This document shows, piece after piece, positions 55,192 through 64,000 of a DNA stretch of 64,000 nucleotides (position 1 is the first letter of the stretch; each line of letters opens with the position of its first letter). This DNA is from Pandoraea pneumonica (GTDB taxonomy: Bacteria > Pseudomonadota > Gammaproteobacteria > Burkholderiales > Burkholderiaceae), in assembly GCF_902459645.1 (NCBI RefSeq), contig NZ_CABPSK010000001.1, positions 1,240,001 through 1,304,000 on the forward strand. Reading direction: 5' to 3'. The translations under genes were made by a program, and so were the position numbers. Under the pieces are notes generated by a model. The model saw only the letters and a list, made by a program, of their open reading frames with translations, made no database searches and was not told where the DNA came from.

Positions 55192-55961
55192 CAGGACGCC
55201 TCCTTGCCACCGGCCTGCGCCGCCGCCTGCTTAATGGCTTCGCGCTCGGCCGTCGTCTGGGCCACTTTATTGCGGATGTAGACCGGCATGGCCTGATCGG
55301 CTGGAATGGCCTCACCGCGAGCGAAGGCACGCGCGGCCAGCGTCGCGACATAGCGCGCACGCGGCATGGCGTCGGCCAGCACCGCCTGCGCTTGCTGGGC
55401 AGCGATCAGGCGATCGCCGAAGGCGACTGCGGCGTTGCCCGCTACGACAAAAGGCGTATCGGGCGCACGCACGAGTTCGGCAGCATCGAGCGATGGCGCT
55501 TGCGACTCGCGCCAATCGCCGGAATCCCCGGCGGCGTCATCCCATACGTAATCGGCCCAATAGGCTTCGTTCATGCGGGCATCGAGGGCAACGAGCACAC
55601 GCTGCGTATCGACCCGTGCGGCGCGTGCCGCTTCGGCACAGGCGAGCAGTGTGCCGACCGGCACGACCGGCAAACCGGCACCGAAGGCGAGCCCTTGGGC
55701 CACGCCGCAGGCCGTGCGCAAACCGGTGAACGAGCCTGGCCCGGCGCCGAAGGCAATCGCATCGCAATCGGCAAGGGCGAGACCAGCCTCGCGCAAGACG
55801 TCGCGTGCGGCGGGAAGAATATGCGTACTGGAGACAGGGCCGGTGTCGAGGTGGCGCTCGACGACGAGCGCCGGCGCATCGCTGGCAGGGTCATGACGAT
55901 ACACGGCAACCGAACAAAACTCGGTCGAAGTATCGAGGGCAAGAAGCGTAATCGAAGACAT
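55191..55961 (-). CDS. tsaB: tRNA t6A biosynthesis protein TsaB
   Basis: 256 residues from ATG 55961 (MSSITLLALDTSTEFCSVAV); an earlier GTG/ATG start adds an unrelated ARAAPDYNSA. An ASKHA-fold partner of TsaD in making threonylcarbamoyl-adenosine at tRNA position 37. The N-terminal phosphate loop is ALDTSTEFCSVAV, and AFGAGPGSFTGLRTACGVAQ is the diagnostic block. The C-terminal third is variable and ends basic (KQAAAQAGGKEAS). Confidence 0.95.
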   Translation of the reverse strand: MSSITLLALDTSTEFCSVAVYRHDPASDAPALVVERHLDTGPVSSTHILPAARDVLREAGLALADCDAIAFGAGPGSFTGLRTACGVAQGLAFGAGLPVVPVGTLLACAEAARAARVDTQRVLVALDARMNEAYWADYVWDDAAGDSGDWRESQAPSLDAAELVRAPDTPFVVAGNAAVAFGDRLIAAQQAQAVLADAMPRARYVATLAARAFARGEAIPADQAMPVYIRNKVAQTTAEREAIKQAAAQAGGKEAS

Positions 55962-56129
55962 GGCGCTATTGTAATCGGGCGCAGCGCGAGCCACCTAGCG
56001 GATCGACGCAAGAAACAGCCCACCCTTCGCGACCCGCCACCACCCGCCGCCGCCCGGGCGCCAACCACCGCGCGATGGGGCTTTTTCACCCCGTGTAAAT
56101 GCCAACGTGCATTTCCCAAAAATATCAGG

Positions 56130-56401
56130 TATAATTCGCGCTTCGCTTTTCGGGGCACCATGTTGTACCCCATCAAGCGACGAAAACCGCGTTTTGCCCC
56201 AATCCTGTGATAAGCCGTTGTAGTAGTTCTTGCCGGTACTGGCGTTCTTAACCGAACGACCCGCCACCGTCCCCTGGCTTACGATACGGATTTCGATCCG
56301 CTTTCTGCCCCATCCGCGATTTGCTTCCTGCTTGCGACGAATTGGGTTTGCCGATTGGCGCCAACGCCCCAACGTAACCCTATCAATCCGCAAGAGGATT
56401 C
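56130..56401 (+). promoter_or_regulatory. Candidate promoter and 265-nt structured leader of the DEAD-box helicase gene
   Basis: The spacer 55962-56401 (440 bases) holds no gene. A consensus TATAAT (56130-56135) with a weak -35 is followed by about 265 bases before the helicase ATG. Complementary runs suggest folding, for example GGGGCA shortly after the -10 with TGCCCC about 40 bases on. Helicase genes of this type are often cold-regulated through long leaders; function here is inferred. Confidence 0.5.
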
Positions 56402-58279
56402 ATGGAACAGACATCCAAGATGTCTGCGCTCGCGCAGACCTATTTCCCTTCGTCCGAAGAAAACGCAATCGACGCCGCTCCGCAAGTTGAAACTGCGGCT
56501 GCTGTGGTTGCTGACGGCCCCACGTTCGCCGAACTCGGCCTGAACGAAGCCATTCTTTCGGCACTCAACACCGCCGGCTACACCAGCCCGACCCCCGTGC
56601 AGCAGCGTGCAATTCCCGCCGCGCTCGCCGGTCGCGATCTGCTGGTCTCGAGCCCGACCGGCTCGGGCAAGACCGCCGCTTTCATGTTGCCCGCCATTCA
56701 CCGCTTTGCCGAAATGCAAGCCAGCGGCGATCTGGGCAACCGTGCCCCGGCAGCGCATCCGCGCAACCAACCGGCTGCCCCGGGCGAAAAGCCCCGCAAG
56801 GGCCAACGCATTCGCCGCGTCGCCGCGCAACCGCTGCTGCTCGTGCTCACGCCCACGCGTGAACTGGCTCAGCAGGTTTCGACCGCTGCCGACACGTACG
56901 GCAAGCAACTGCGCCGTCTGCGCACGGTGAGCATTCTGGGCGGTATGCCCTACCCGCGTCAGCTCGAAATGCTGGCCAAGCAGCCCGAAATCATCGTGGC
57001 AACGCCGGGCCGTCTGCTCGACCACATCTCCAGCGGCAAGATCGATCTGTCGCAACTGATGATGCTCGTGCTCGACGAAGCCGACCGCATGCTCGACATG
57101 GGCTTCATCGACGACATTCAGACGATTGTCGACGCGACGCCGGAAACGCGTCAGACGCTGCTGTTCTCGGCAACGATCGACGGCCGCCTGAGCGAAATCA
57201 CGCGTCGTCTGCTGCGCGATCCGGAAACCATCGAGATCACGCGTAGCAACGACCAGCGCACCAACGAAAACATCGAACAGATGCTGCACTACGTGGACGA
57301 CCGCTCGCACAAGGATCGTCTGCTCACGCACCTGCTCGGCAACGACTCGCTCGATCAAGCCATCGTGTTCACGTCGACCAAGCGCGACGCCGACCTGTTG
57401 GCCGATCAACTCGAGCAAGCTGGTTTCGACAGCGCCGCCCTGCACGGCGACATGCCGCAAGGCGTGCGTAACCGTACGCTGCGTGCACTGCGCGAGCGTA
57501 AGGTGCGCGTGCTGGTCGCGACCGACGTTGCCGCACGCGGCATCGACGTGCCGGGCATCACGCACGTGTTCAACTACGATCTGCCGAAGTTCGCCGAAGA
57601 CTACGTGCACCGCATTGGCCGTACGGGCCGTGCCGGTCGCCGTGGTGTCGCCGTGAGCTTGGCCGCACACGCTGAAGTCGGCGCCGTGCGTCGCATCGAG
57701 CGTTACACGCGTCAACCGCTGCCGGTCAACGTCGTGGTCGGCTTCGAGCCGCGCCGCGCTGCACCGAAGGCCGGTGCTGGCACCGGTGGCAAGCGCCCGG
57801 GTCAAGGTCGTGGCGGTCCGCGTCACGGTCAAGGCGGTGGCGGCGGCCGTTGGAGCAACAACGGTCCGCGTCAAGGCGGCAACGGTGGTGGCGGTTATCA
57901 AGGCGGTCAGCGCTTCGGCGCAGGCAAGCCGGCCGGTGGCGCTTTCGAGCGCCGTGAAAACAGCGGCTACCAAGGCGGCGGTTACCAAGGTGGCTATCAA
58001 AGCGCCGGCGGTGAAGGCGGCAATGGTGGTAACGGTGGCAATGGCGGCTTCTCGAACGGCAGCGGCACCGACCGCTTCGAGCGTCGCGCACCGCGTCCGT
58101 TCGAAGGCAACCGTCAAGGTCAGGATCGTGGCACCCGCTCGTTCGAAGGCAGCGGCGGCGGCTACCGTCAAGACCGTGGCACGCGTAGCTTCGACGCCCC
58201 GCGTCAAGATCGCGGCGGCTACGGCGGCGGCAATCGTAACGGCGGCAACGGTGGCGGCTTCAAGCGTCGCGGCGACTAA
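56402..58279 (+). CDS. rhlE: RhlE-type DEAD-box RNA helicase
   Basis: 625 residues, with AAGAGGA before the ATG. The Q motif is FAELGLNEAILSALNTAGYT; motif I SSPTGSGKTAAFMLPA (84-99); motif II VLDEADRMLDMGF (about 224); motif III SAT; motif VI HRIGRTGRAGRRGVAVSL (about 403). An inserted basic loop (RAPAAHPRNQPAAPGEKPRK, about 116-135) interrupts domain 1. The last 170 residues are Gly/Arg/Asn/Gln-rich (GQGRGGPRHGQGGGGGRWSN), an RNA-binding, condensate-prone tail. It unwinds RNA in ribosome assembly and decay. No neighbour is co-transcribed. Confidence 0.95.
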   Translation: MEQTSKMSALAQTYFPSSEENAIDAAPQVETAAAVVADGPTFAELGLNEAILSALNTAGYTSPTPVQQRAIPAALAGRDLLVSSPTGSGKTAAFMLPAIHRFAEMQASGDLGNRAPAAHPRNQPAAPGEKPRKGQRIRRVAAQPLLLVLTPTRELAQQVSTAADTYGKQLRRLRTVSILGGMPYPRQLEMLAKQPEIIVATPGRLLDHISSGKIDLSQLMMLVLDEADRMLDMGFIDDIQTIVDATPETRQTLLFSATIDGRLSEITRRLLRDPETIEITRSNDQRTNENIEQMLHYVDDRSHKDRLLTHLLGNDSLDQAIVFTSTKRDADLLADQLEQAGFDSAALHGDMPQGVRNRTLRALRERKVRVLVATDVAARGIDVPGITHVFNYDLPKFAEDYVHRIGRTGRAGRRGVAVSLAAHAEVGAVRRIERYTRQPLPVNVVVGFEPRRAAPKAGAGTGGKRPGQGRGGPRHGQGGGGGRWSNNGPRQGGNGGGGYQGGQRFGAGKPAGGAFERRENSGYQGGGYQGGYQSAGGEGGNGGNGGNGGFSNGSGTDRFERRAPRPFEGNRQGQDRGTRSFEGSGGGYRQDRGTRSFDAPRQDRGGYGGGNRNGGNGGGFKRRGD

Positions 58280-58355
58280 ATACTTGCGGCGCCGATCGTA
58301 TCGGTTGGCGCCACAGGTCATGCGGTCGCGCTCGTCTGAGCGCTAAAGCATTCAA

Positions 58356-58401
58356 CAACACCCCGGTAAGGTCGGACATCTGTCCCGCCTCCGGGGTGTT
58401 G
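58356..58401. terminator. Large hairpin between rhlE and the paralogue cluster
   Basis: CAACACCCCGG and CCGGGGTGTTG (11 bp) enclose 24 bases with an inner GGACATCTGTCC hairpin. A small CGCTC-GTCT-GAGCG hairpin precedes it (58329-58342). The T tract is poor, so strength is uncertain, but the location between convergent genes fits. Confidence 0.65.
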
Positions 58402-58403
58402 TC

Positions 58404-59759
58404 TTATGGGGAAACCACCGGCTCCAACGGCAACAACGCGCGCAGCATGTCGACGCCCCGAACAATGTCCCCGTCCCGCAAGCCCTCCTCGCGCTGCGGA
58501 TGCAGATTCTCCCGCGTCAACCGATTCGCGGTTTCCTCCGTAATCAGGTCGTAGACCGCATCGACGCCCTCGCCACAGTCGTCTCGTCTGAGCAGACACC
58601 ACCGGACACGCTTACCCTGCTCAAACTTCTCGAACGATACGCAATCGCGTTCGAACTTGAAGTAGAGCGTCCCCATCTGCGTTCTAATGCCTGTGGTTTT
58701 CAGCGGAATCAACTTGGCGGCAATTTCGGATTCGAACGCCCGCCAGAGCACGCCGTTGGATCGCTGCTGCCGCATCGTCGATCCGGCAACCCCATCCCCC
58801 ACGCTGCCGCCGTCACCCGGTACCTGCCCATATTTGTCGACATACGCACGGAACTCGTTAACCTTCAGGCGAATTTCCGCCGCGCGTGACACTCGGCCGT
58901 CCTTTTCGCAAGCCTCGGCGTACTGCGCACATGCGGTCACAACATCTGCACCGGTTTGCGTTGCCGCAAAAACTTCCCGCGACGCGGCGAGACACCGAAG
59001 CACTGCCGTTTGCCGGTCAGCGTCGGCAAATGCCCTAATCGCGCGGGCATAGCGCTCGGCCGCAATATCGACATACCCGGCTGCGGCATAGGCAGACGCG
59101 TCTTTTTCGTGGGTGCGCGCCAAGCTATCGAGTTCATTGCGATCCAGCGACCGGTAAGTCAACGCCAGCCAATCGCGAATCGACGAACCGGCCGTGTGTG
59201 CGCCATCCATCAGCGTTTCGTATTCGTGAGCGCTGATAGCACCTTCGCCTGCCCCGAAACACTCCGGCATCAATGGCAAGCGCAAGTCGACCCCCGGAAT
59301 ACATAACGTGATCAGCCCGCAGGAAAAGACTTCCGGCCGCTGTTTGAAAGGGGTATCCGACGACGGTCCAATCATGGCCTGCCGAACGTCCAAGGGCAGC
59401 TTTTGCAACAGATACAAGCTGCTCGCACCTGTCTGGCGCGGGTACTCCCCCAACTCGCGTAAGTGACGACGACCCAACGGGTTGGATGCGATATGACACC
59501 GGGCAAGCGCATCCAGAATCAATCGCTTTTGCGCGCCGTTCGTGAACAGGTCGGTGGCGCAATCCCGCAGGCCCATATGAGTCAGGTCGCATCGAAAACG
59601 CTCGAATGCCGCCCAGATTCGAAACGCGTTATCCGAGTGATCGCGCATCACTAACTCGAGCGCATCGGCATTTTTGCGCAACGCGTCGGCACGCATTTCA
59701 CTTAACGCGCCACCGGGATACCCCTGCACCGGAAGACTTCTCGAAGGAATGGGTCGCAT
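58404..59759 (-). CDS. Paralogue 1 of an unnamed family with U-box-like C-terminus
   Basis: 451 residues from ATG 59759, with GAGG upstream. I do not recognise the family. No signal peptide or membrane segment. N-terminal motif LPVQGYPGGALSEMRADAL; central block GAQKRLILDALARCHIAS; then LGEYPRQTGASSLYLLQKLP and ITLCIPGVDLRLPLMPECFG. The middle (about 220-350) is helical and repeat-like (ALRCLAASREVFAAT). C-terminal module (about 370-445): RDCVSFEKF, RWCLLRRDD, YDLITEETANRL, LHPQREEGLRDGDIVRGV, with the spacing of U-box/NleG-type domains. It follows paralogue 2 by 25 bases, so the two form an operon. Confidence 0.8.
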   Translation of the reverse strand: MRPIPSRSLPVQGYPGGALSEMRADALRKNADALELVMRDHSDNAFRIWAAFERFRCDLTHMGLRDCATDLFTNGAQKRLILDALARCHIASNPLGRRHLRELGEYPRQTGASSLYLLQKLPLDVRQAMIGPSSDTPFKQRPEVFSCGLITLCIPGVDLRLPLMPECFGAGEGAISAHEYETLMDGAHTAGSSIRDWLALTYRSLDRNELDSLARTHEKDASAYAAAGYVDIAAERYARAIRAFADADRQTAVLRCLAASREVFAATQTGADVVTACAQYAEACEKDGRVSRAAEIRLKVNEFRAYVDKYGQVPGDGGSVGDGVAGSTMRQQRSNGVLWRAFESEIAAKLIPLKTTGIRTQMGTLYFKFERDCVSFEKFEQGKRVRWCLLRRDDCGEGVDAVYDLITEETANRLTRENLHPQREEGLRDGDIVRGVDMLRALLPLEPVVSP

Positions 59760-59784
59760 TGTCGAACCTCGGCTCGGTGGGCCT

Positions 59785-61146
59785 TCAGAACAGTAAGGGG
59801 GAGTGGAACGCGGCCAGCATGCCTGCCGCCGACACAATGTCGTCCTCGCACAAAGGCGCGCCCTCGGGGTGCATACGGCGTTTCTTCAGTGCGCTCGCCG
59901 TGTGTTCGGTGATCAGGTCGTACGCCAGCCCAGAGGCGATGTCGCGGCCGTCTCGCTTGAGCAAGCACCAGACATCCGTCGTCTCGGTCCCGAACGTCGC
60001 CCCTGACACAGGGTCGCGCGCCTCGGGGAAGTAAAGCGTTCCGAGCCGCGTCCGAACGCCCGTCGTTTGCAGCAACGACATGTGACAGCGAATCGCAACG
60101 TCGATGGCCTTGCGCAGGATGCCACCCTCCTTCGCGTCTTCGCACGAGAGCCCCAGCCTGAACAGACTCTCGTCGGCACTCGCCTCAGCCAAACATGCTT
60201 CATCGCGTTTGCCGAGTGACGCATACAGCCGCGCGATCGCACGCCCGACCATTTCCGCCTCGAAATGCCGCCCATACGGCCGACAGTTGTCGGCGTACCG
60301 CTGGCAGCGCGCGATGAGATGCGATGGATCGCCCGTCAGGGCAAAAATCTCGGCGGCGCGCGTCAGGCACCGCACCAACGCCTCTGGATGGGGAAGACCG
60401 GCAAAGACTTCGACAGCCTGCTCCAGCAACTGACCGGCAAGGTCGGCATGACCGGCCAATTGGTAGGTGCGCGCGTCCGTCTCGTGCTCGCACGCGAGTG
60501 CCACGCATTCGGCTTCGGTGCGTTGGTCGTGACGCTCGCTCAGGTATTGCCGGATGGACTTTCCGCCCGGGCCGCGGCCATCCATCAGCCATTCGAGTTC
60601 TTCGTCGGTCACCGCCCCTGCACCATTGCCGAAGCAATCCGGCATCAGCGGCAGGCGAAGCCCGATACCCGGAATCCACAATTGAATCGGCGGGCCGGAC
60701 GCCGCCAATCTCGGCGGTTCTTCGCACAAGTTGTCCGGCATGGGCATCAGTGCGACCGAGCGCACGTCCTGCGCCAGCATGCGCAGCAGATACAAGCTGC
60801 TCTCGCCGGTACGCAGCGGATACTCACCCAAGTCGCTCAAATACCGGCGGCCTTCCTCGTACGACGCGACGTGACAGCGTGCCAACGCGTCGAGAATCGT
60901 TCGCTTATGAGAGCCGCACGTGAAGATGTCTTTGATGCAGTCCCAAGGCCCCATCTGCGTCATGGCAGCGCGGAACCGATCGAACGCGGCATGAACCACT
61001 CGCGGGTTGCCTGCCGCCTCGACCAGCGCATCGTCGATCACGCAAACGGCGTCGCTAATCGAATCGGCGCGCACGCCGCTCAACTGTTGCGCGGGATACC
61101 CCTGCACTTTCAAGGGCACAAACGGGATAGCGGGACTGGCCGGCAT
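59785..61146 (-). CDS. Paralogue 2 of the same unnamed family
   Basis: 453 residues from ATG 61146, with a strong GGAGG eight bases upstream. Motifs in order: VPLKVQGYPAQQLSGVRADS (11-30), GSHKRTILDALARCHVASYE, LGEYPLRTGESSLYLLRMLA, LWIPGIGLRLPLMPDCFGNG, EWLMDGRGPGGKSIRQYLSE. A helical stretch rich in Ala, Leu and Glu (about 205-340) may be TPR-like. The C-terminal module has RDPVSGATF (about 377), VWCLLKRDG, AYDLITEHTASALKKRRMHP (about 408-427) and APLCEDDIVSAAGML. It is the closest of the three to a D-P-[VI]-[ST] U-box start. It is first gene of a two-gene operon. Confidence 0.82.
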   Translation of the reverse strand: MPASPAIPFVPLKVQGYPAQQLSGVRADSISDAVCVIDDALVEAAGNPRVVHAAFDRFRAAMTQMGPWDCIKDIFTCGSHKRTILDALARCHVASYEEGRRYLSDLGEYPLRTGESSLYLLRMLAQDVRSVALMPMPDNLCEEPPRLAASGPPIQLWIPGIGLRLPLMPDCFGNGAGAVTDEELEWLMDGRGPGGKSIRQYLSERHDQRTEAECVALACEHETDARTYQLAGHADLAGQLLEQAVEVFAGLPHPEALVRCLTRAAEIFALTGDPSHLIARCQRYADNCRPYGRHFEAEMVGRAIARLYASLGKRDEACLAEASADESLFRLGLSCEDAKEGGILRKAIDVAIRCHMSLLQTTGVRTRLGTLYFPEARDPVSGATFGTETTDVWCLLKRDGRDIASGLAYDLITEHTASALKKRRMHPEGAPLCEDDIVSAAGMLAAFHSPLLF

Positions 61147-61322
61147 GGCAATGCCTCCGACGGAGCGAACACGGTGAAGGGCCGGTGTTCGACACCATCA
61201 GAGGCTAACTACGTTTGCGCTAGCCTGCCGTCGATCGCCGGAATGTCAGCGCCTCGACTATCGCGCCAGTCGTCGCACCAACATTCCAGAATTCGCCAAA
61301 TCCACGGCGAGCCACTTCCCAA
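61147..61322. other. Spacer between pip and paralogue 2
   Basis: 176 bases without a gene. I see no convincing promoter or terminator, although a promoter for the two-paralogue operon is expected here. Searches by eye for paired TTCG boxes of the hrp type found none with correct spacing. Confidence 0.4.
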
Positions 61323-62405
<1,083 letters not shown>

Positions 62406-62496
62406 TCATGGTCAAAATGACGATGTTCAGTGTAGCGCGGCAACTTCGACAAGACAAAGCCGGTCCCAGGGGCACGGCAGCGACGCTACGGCGAAA

Positions 62497-63840
62497 TTAC
62501 GGAGACTCGCAGCTAACGAGCAATTCGAGCGCGGCGGCACTGCGTACGATATCGCCGTTCACCAACGGGTCACGGCGCAGCGGATGCATACCCCGCGCTT
62601 CGAGTTGCTTGGCCGTGGTCTCGGTGATGATTTCGTAATTGCGCTTGCCGTCGCGCGCCGCACGCAGCATCAGGCACCACCGCTCCCCTTCCCCAGCGTC
62701 GAATTCCGTCGCGGAAATCGAGTCGCACATATCGTCCATGAAAACCGTATGTACACCGGCAGACAGCCCTGTCGATGACAGCGCGTCGCGATTGCGCCGA
62801 ATCACGGCCTCAAGCGCAGTGGCGACAGCGCTGTCGTCGGCAACGTCAGCAACGTCTTCTGCGCGCAGCCCCAAACGTCCCAAGCGCTCGTCCGCCCGCG
62901 CGCTATATTCGTCGGCCATCGCGCCCCTGCCGGCTTTCGCGTAGATGTCGGCAACGCCCTCATAAAGCGCGCCAGAAATGGCGTACTGCCCGGTCAGATC
63001 GCACGCGCGAGCGGCATCGACGACAGGCGCCGCGATCAGATGACTGTCTTTGCCCGACGGTTGGCAACCTCGCGCCAGATGCAAACACCGCAACGCTGCA
63101 CCGTACTGACGGCCTTTGGCATAGTGCGCCATCGCCCGGTAGAACGCCGTCGCCGCTTCGTCGCGGCAGCCGCCCCGAAAGTAAGCCTCTCCCAAGAGGA
63201 CGTCTTGCACGGCAACGTATGGGCGCTGTTCCTCCTGCACTGCCGAGTCTTTGCGCGCCATCGTTTCACGTATCGTCAGGCCGTTCTCCGACTCGATTTC
63301 CATGAGTTGATCGGTTTCATACTCACTCAACGCGCCATCGGCAGCGGAGAAGCACTGCGCGAGTAACGGCATGCGAAGCGGTGTGCCGGGAATACCGACC
63401 ACGATCGTCGAGAGGCCGGACACCACCGGCGGACGATCTGGCGATGGTCCCAGCAAGCTGGCGCGTGCCGCGGGCGTGAAACGCTGCAACAGATGCAAAC
63501 TTTGGTTTCCAACTTTTACCGGGTAGTCGCCTTTGTTGTGCAAATACCGCCGGCCGAATGGGTAAGTCGCGACATGACACCGTGCGACGGCTTTCAGCGT
63601 CTCGCGCTTCTGCGAGCCGCCTTGAAACAGGTCCACCAAGCGATCCCAGAAGCCCATGCGCGTGACTTCGTCGATGAACTTTTCGCATGCCTCTGCGTAG
63701 TTCAATGGCTCAGGCCCGCTTGTCATTGCAACGTCGAGCGTTGCGACACGCTCGGCAATGAGTTGCGCGCGTTGATCGCTGATTAGCTGACCGGGATATC
63801 CGCGCAACGGTAAGGCGGTTGCATCGATGAAATGACTCAT
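62497..63840 (-). CDS. Paralogue 3 of the same unnamed family
   Basis: 447 residues from ATG 63840 (MSHFIDATALPLRGYPGQLI); an upstream in-frame start adds a non-homologous stretch. It shares GGSQKRETLKAVARCHVATY, KVGNQSLHLLQRFTPAARAS, VVGIPGTPLRMPLLAQCFSA with the other two but is the most divergent. The helical middle (about 200-350) includes AATAFYRAMAHYAKGRQYGA. C-terminal module: MCDSISATEF, ERWCLMLRA, YEIITETTAKQLEARGMHPL, RRDPLVNGDIVRSAAAL; HPLRRDPL is strikingly like the HPLSREP end of NleG effectors. It stands alone upstream of pip. Its upstream control region is cut by the window edge. Confidence 0.8.
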   Translation of the reverse strand: MSHFIDATALPLRGYPGQLISDQRAQLIAERVATLDVAMTSGPEPLNYAEACEKFIDEVTRMGFWDRLVDLFQGGSQKRETLKAVARCHVATYPFGRRYLHNKGDYPVKVGNQSLHLLQRFTPAARASLLGPSPDRPPVVSGLSTIVVGIPGTPLRMPLLAQCFSAADGALSEYETDQLMEIESENGLTIRETMARKDSAVQEEQRPYVAVQDVLLGEAYFRGGCRDEAATAFYRAMAHYAKGRQYGAALRCLHLARGCQPSGKDSHLIAAPVVDAARACDLTGQYAISGALYEGVADIYAKAGRGAMADEYSARADERLGRLGLRAEDVADVADDSAVATALEAVIRRNRDALSSTGLSAGVHTVFMDDMCDSISATEFDAGEGERWCLMLRAARDGKRNYEIITETTAKQLEARGMHPLRRDPLVNGDIVRSAAALELLVSCESP

Positions 63841-64000
63841 TCGTGATCTGTGGGGTTGTGCTGAGGCGGTACGGAGCAAGCCGAACACCCTCAAGTCTCA
63901 GCGCAACGAGCACGCGTGAATTTCAGGTTTCGCCCAAGGCGTTGCAGCCAAACACGAAATGCTTCGCCCGAAATGCAAAGCGGGACGATGTTGTCATCGT
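63841..64000. other. Upstream region of paralogue 3
   Basis: 160 bases to the window edge with no gene seen on either strand. No consensus promoter was found. Confidence 0.4.

Noticed and set aside
61147-61322. hrp-type TTCG-N-TTCG box before the paralogue operon
   Set aside because: TTCG-like words occur, but not with 15-16-base spacing in one orientation.

Overview
The window is a GC-rich, densely coded chromosomal segment of a Burkholderiales bacterium. The order rnfH-ratA / smpB, ppsA / ppsR, rpsB-tsf-pyrH-frr-uppS-cdsA-dxr-rseP-bamA-skp-lpxD-fabZ-lpxA-lpxB-rnhB and dapC-dapD-arsC-like-dapE-prmB is typical of Burkholderiaceae. The protein sequences most resemble Pandoraea, but this is recognition from memory and no search was run. 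Almost every gene is core housekeeping. I see no tRNA, rRNA, CRISPR array, insertion sequence or prophage.

Layout. 1-3100: RnfH (cut by the left edge) and RatA, divergent from SmpB, then a QmcA/NfeD membrane pair. 3192-6805: PEP synthase facing its regulator PpsR across a 265-bp spacer that carries two mirrored copies of a 23-bp sequence. 6856-22487: one long minus-strand superoperon, from rpsB/tsf (translation) through pyrH, frr, uppS, cdsA and dxr to the envelope genes rseP, bamA, skp, lpxD, fabZ, lpxA and lpxB, ending in rnhB and a SpoU methyltransferase. 23052-28191: map, glnD and an RluB-type pseudouridine synthase with a 99-bp in-frame repeat. 28281-37470, minus strand: def, ligA, zipA-like, smc and an EamA transporter. 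37780-43861: the succinylase-branch diaminopimelate/lysine operon with prmB, then cardiolipin synthase. 43866-44936: a small jelly-roll-like gene followed by an in-frame, beheaded copy of itself. 45265-47187: a YheS-type ABC-F protein. 47386-55961: radA-alr, lplT-thiD, and the compact block tsaB-rimI-udg-DUF1853. 56130-58279: a DEAD-box helicase behind a leader of about 265 nt.

The right end (58404-63840) is the accessory part. It holds three divergent paralogues of about 450 residues on the minus strand, with a proline iminopeptidase gene between the second and third. I do not recognise them as a named family. They share an N-terminal GYP motif, a central RCHVA-type block, an alpha-helical middle and a conserved C-terminal module. 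That module is spaced like the U-box/RING-like domain of NleG-type ubiquitin-ligase effectors. This is the best candidate here for something undescribed.

Many genes overlap by 1-14 bases (ATGA or TGATG junctions), which indicates translational coupling. Several starts had to be moved inward to fit a Shine-Dalgarno sequence or the family's N-terminus. skp and bamA appear to use TTG, and dapC, yheS, smc and udg appear to use GTG.
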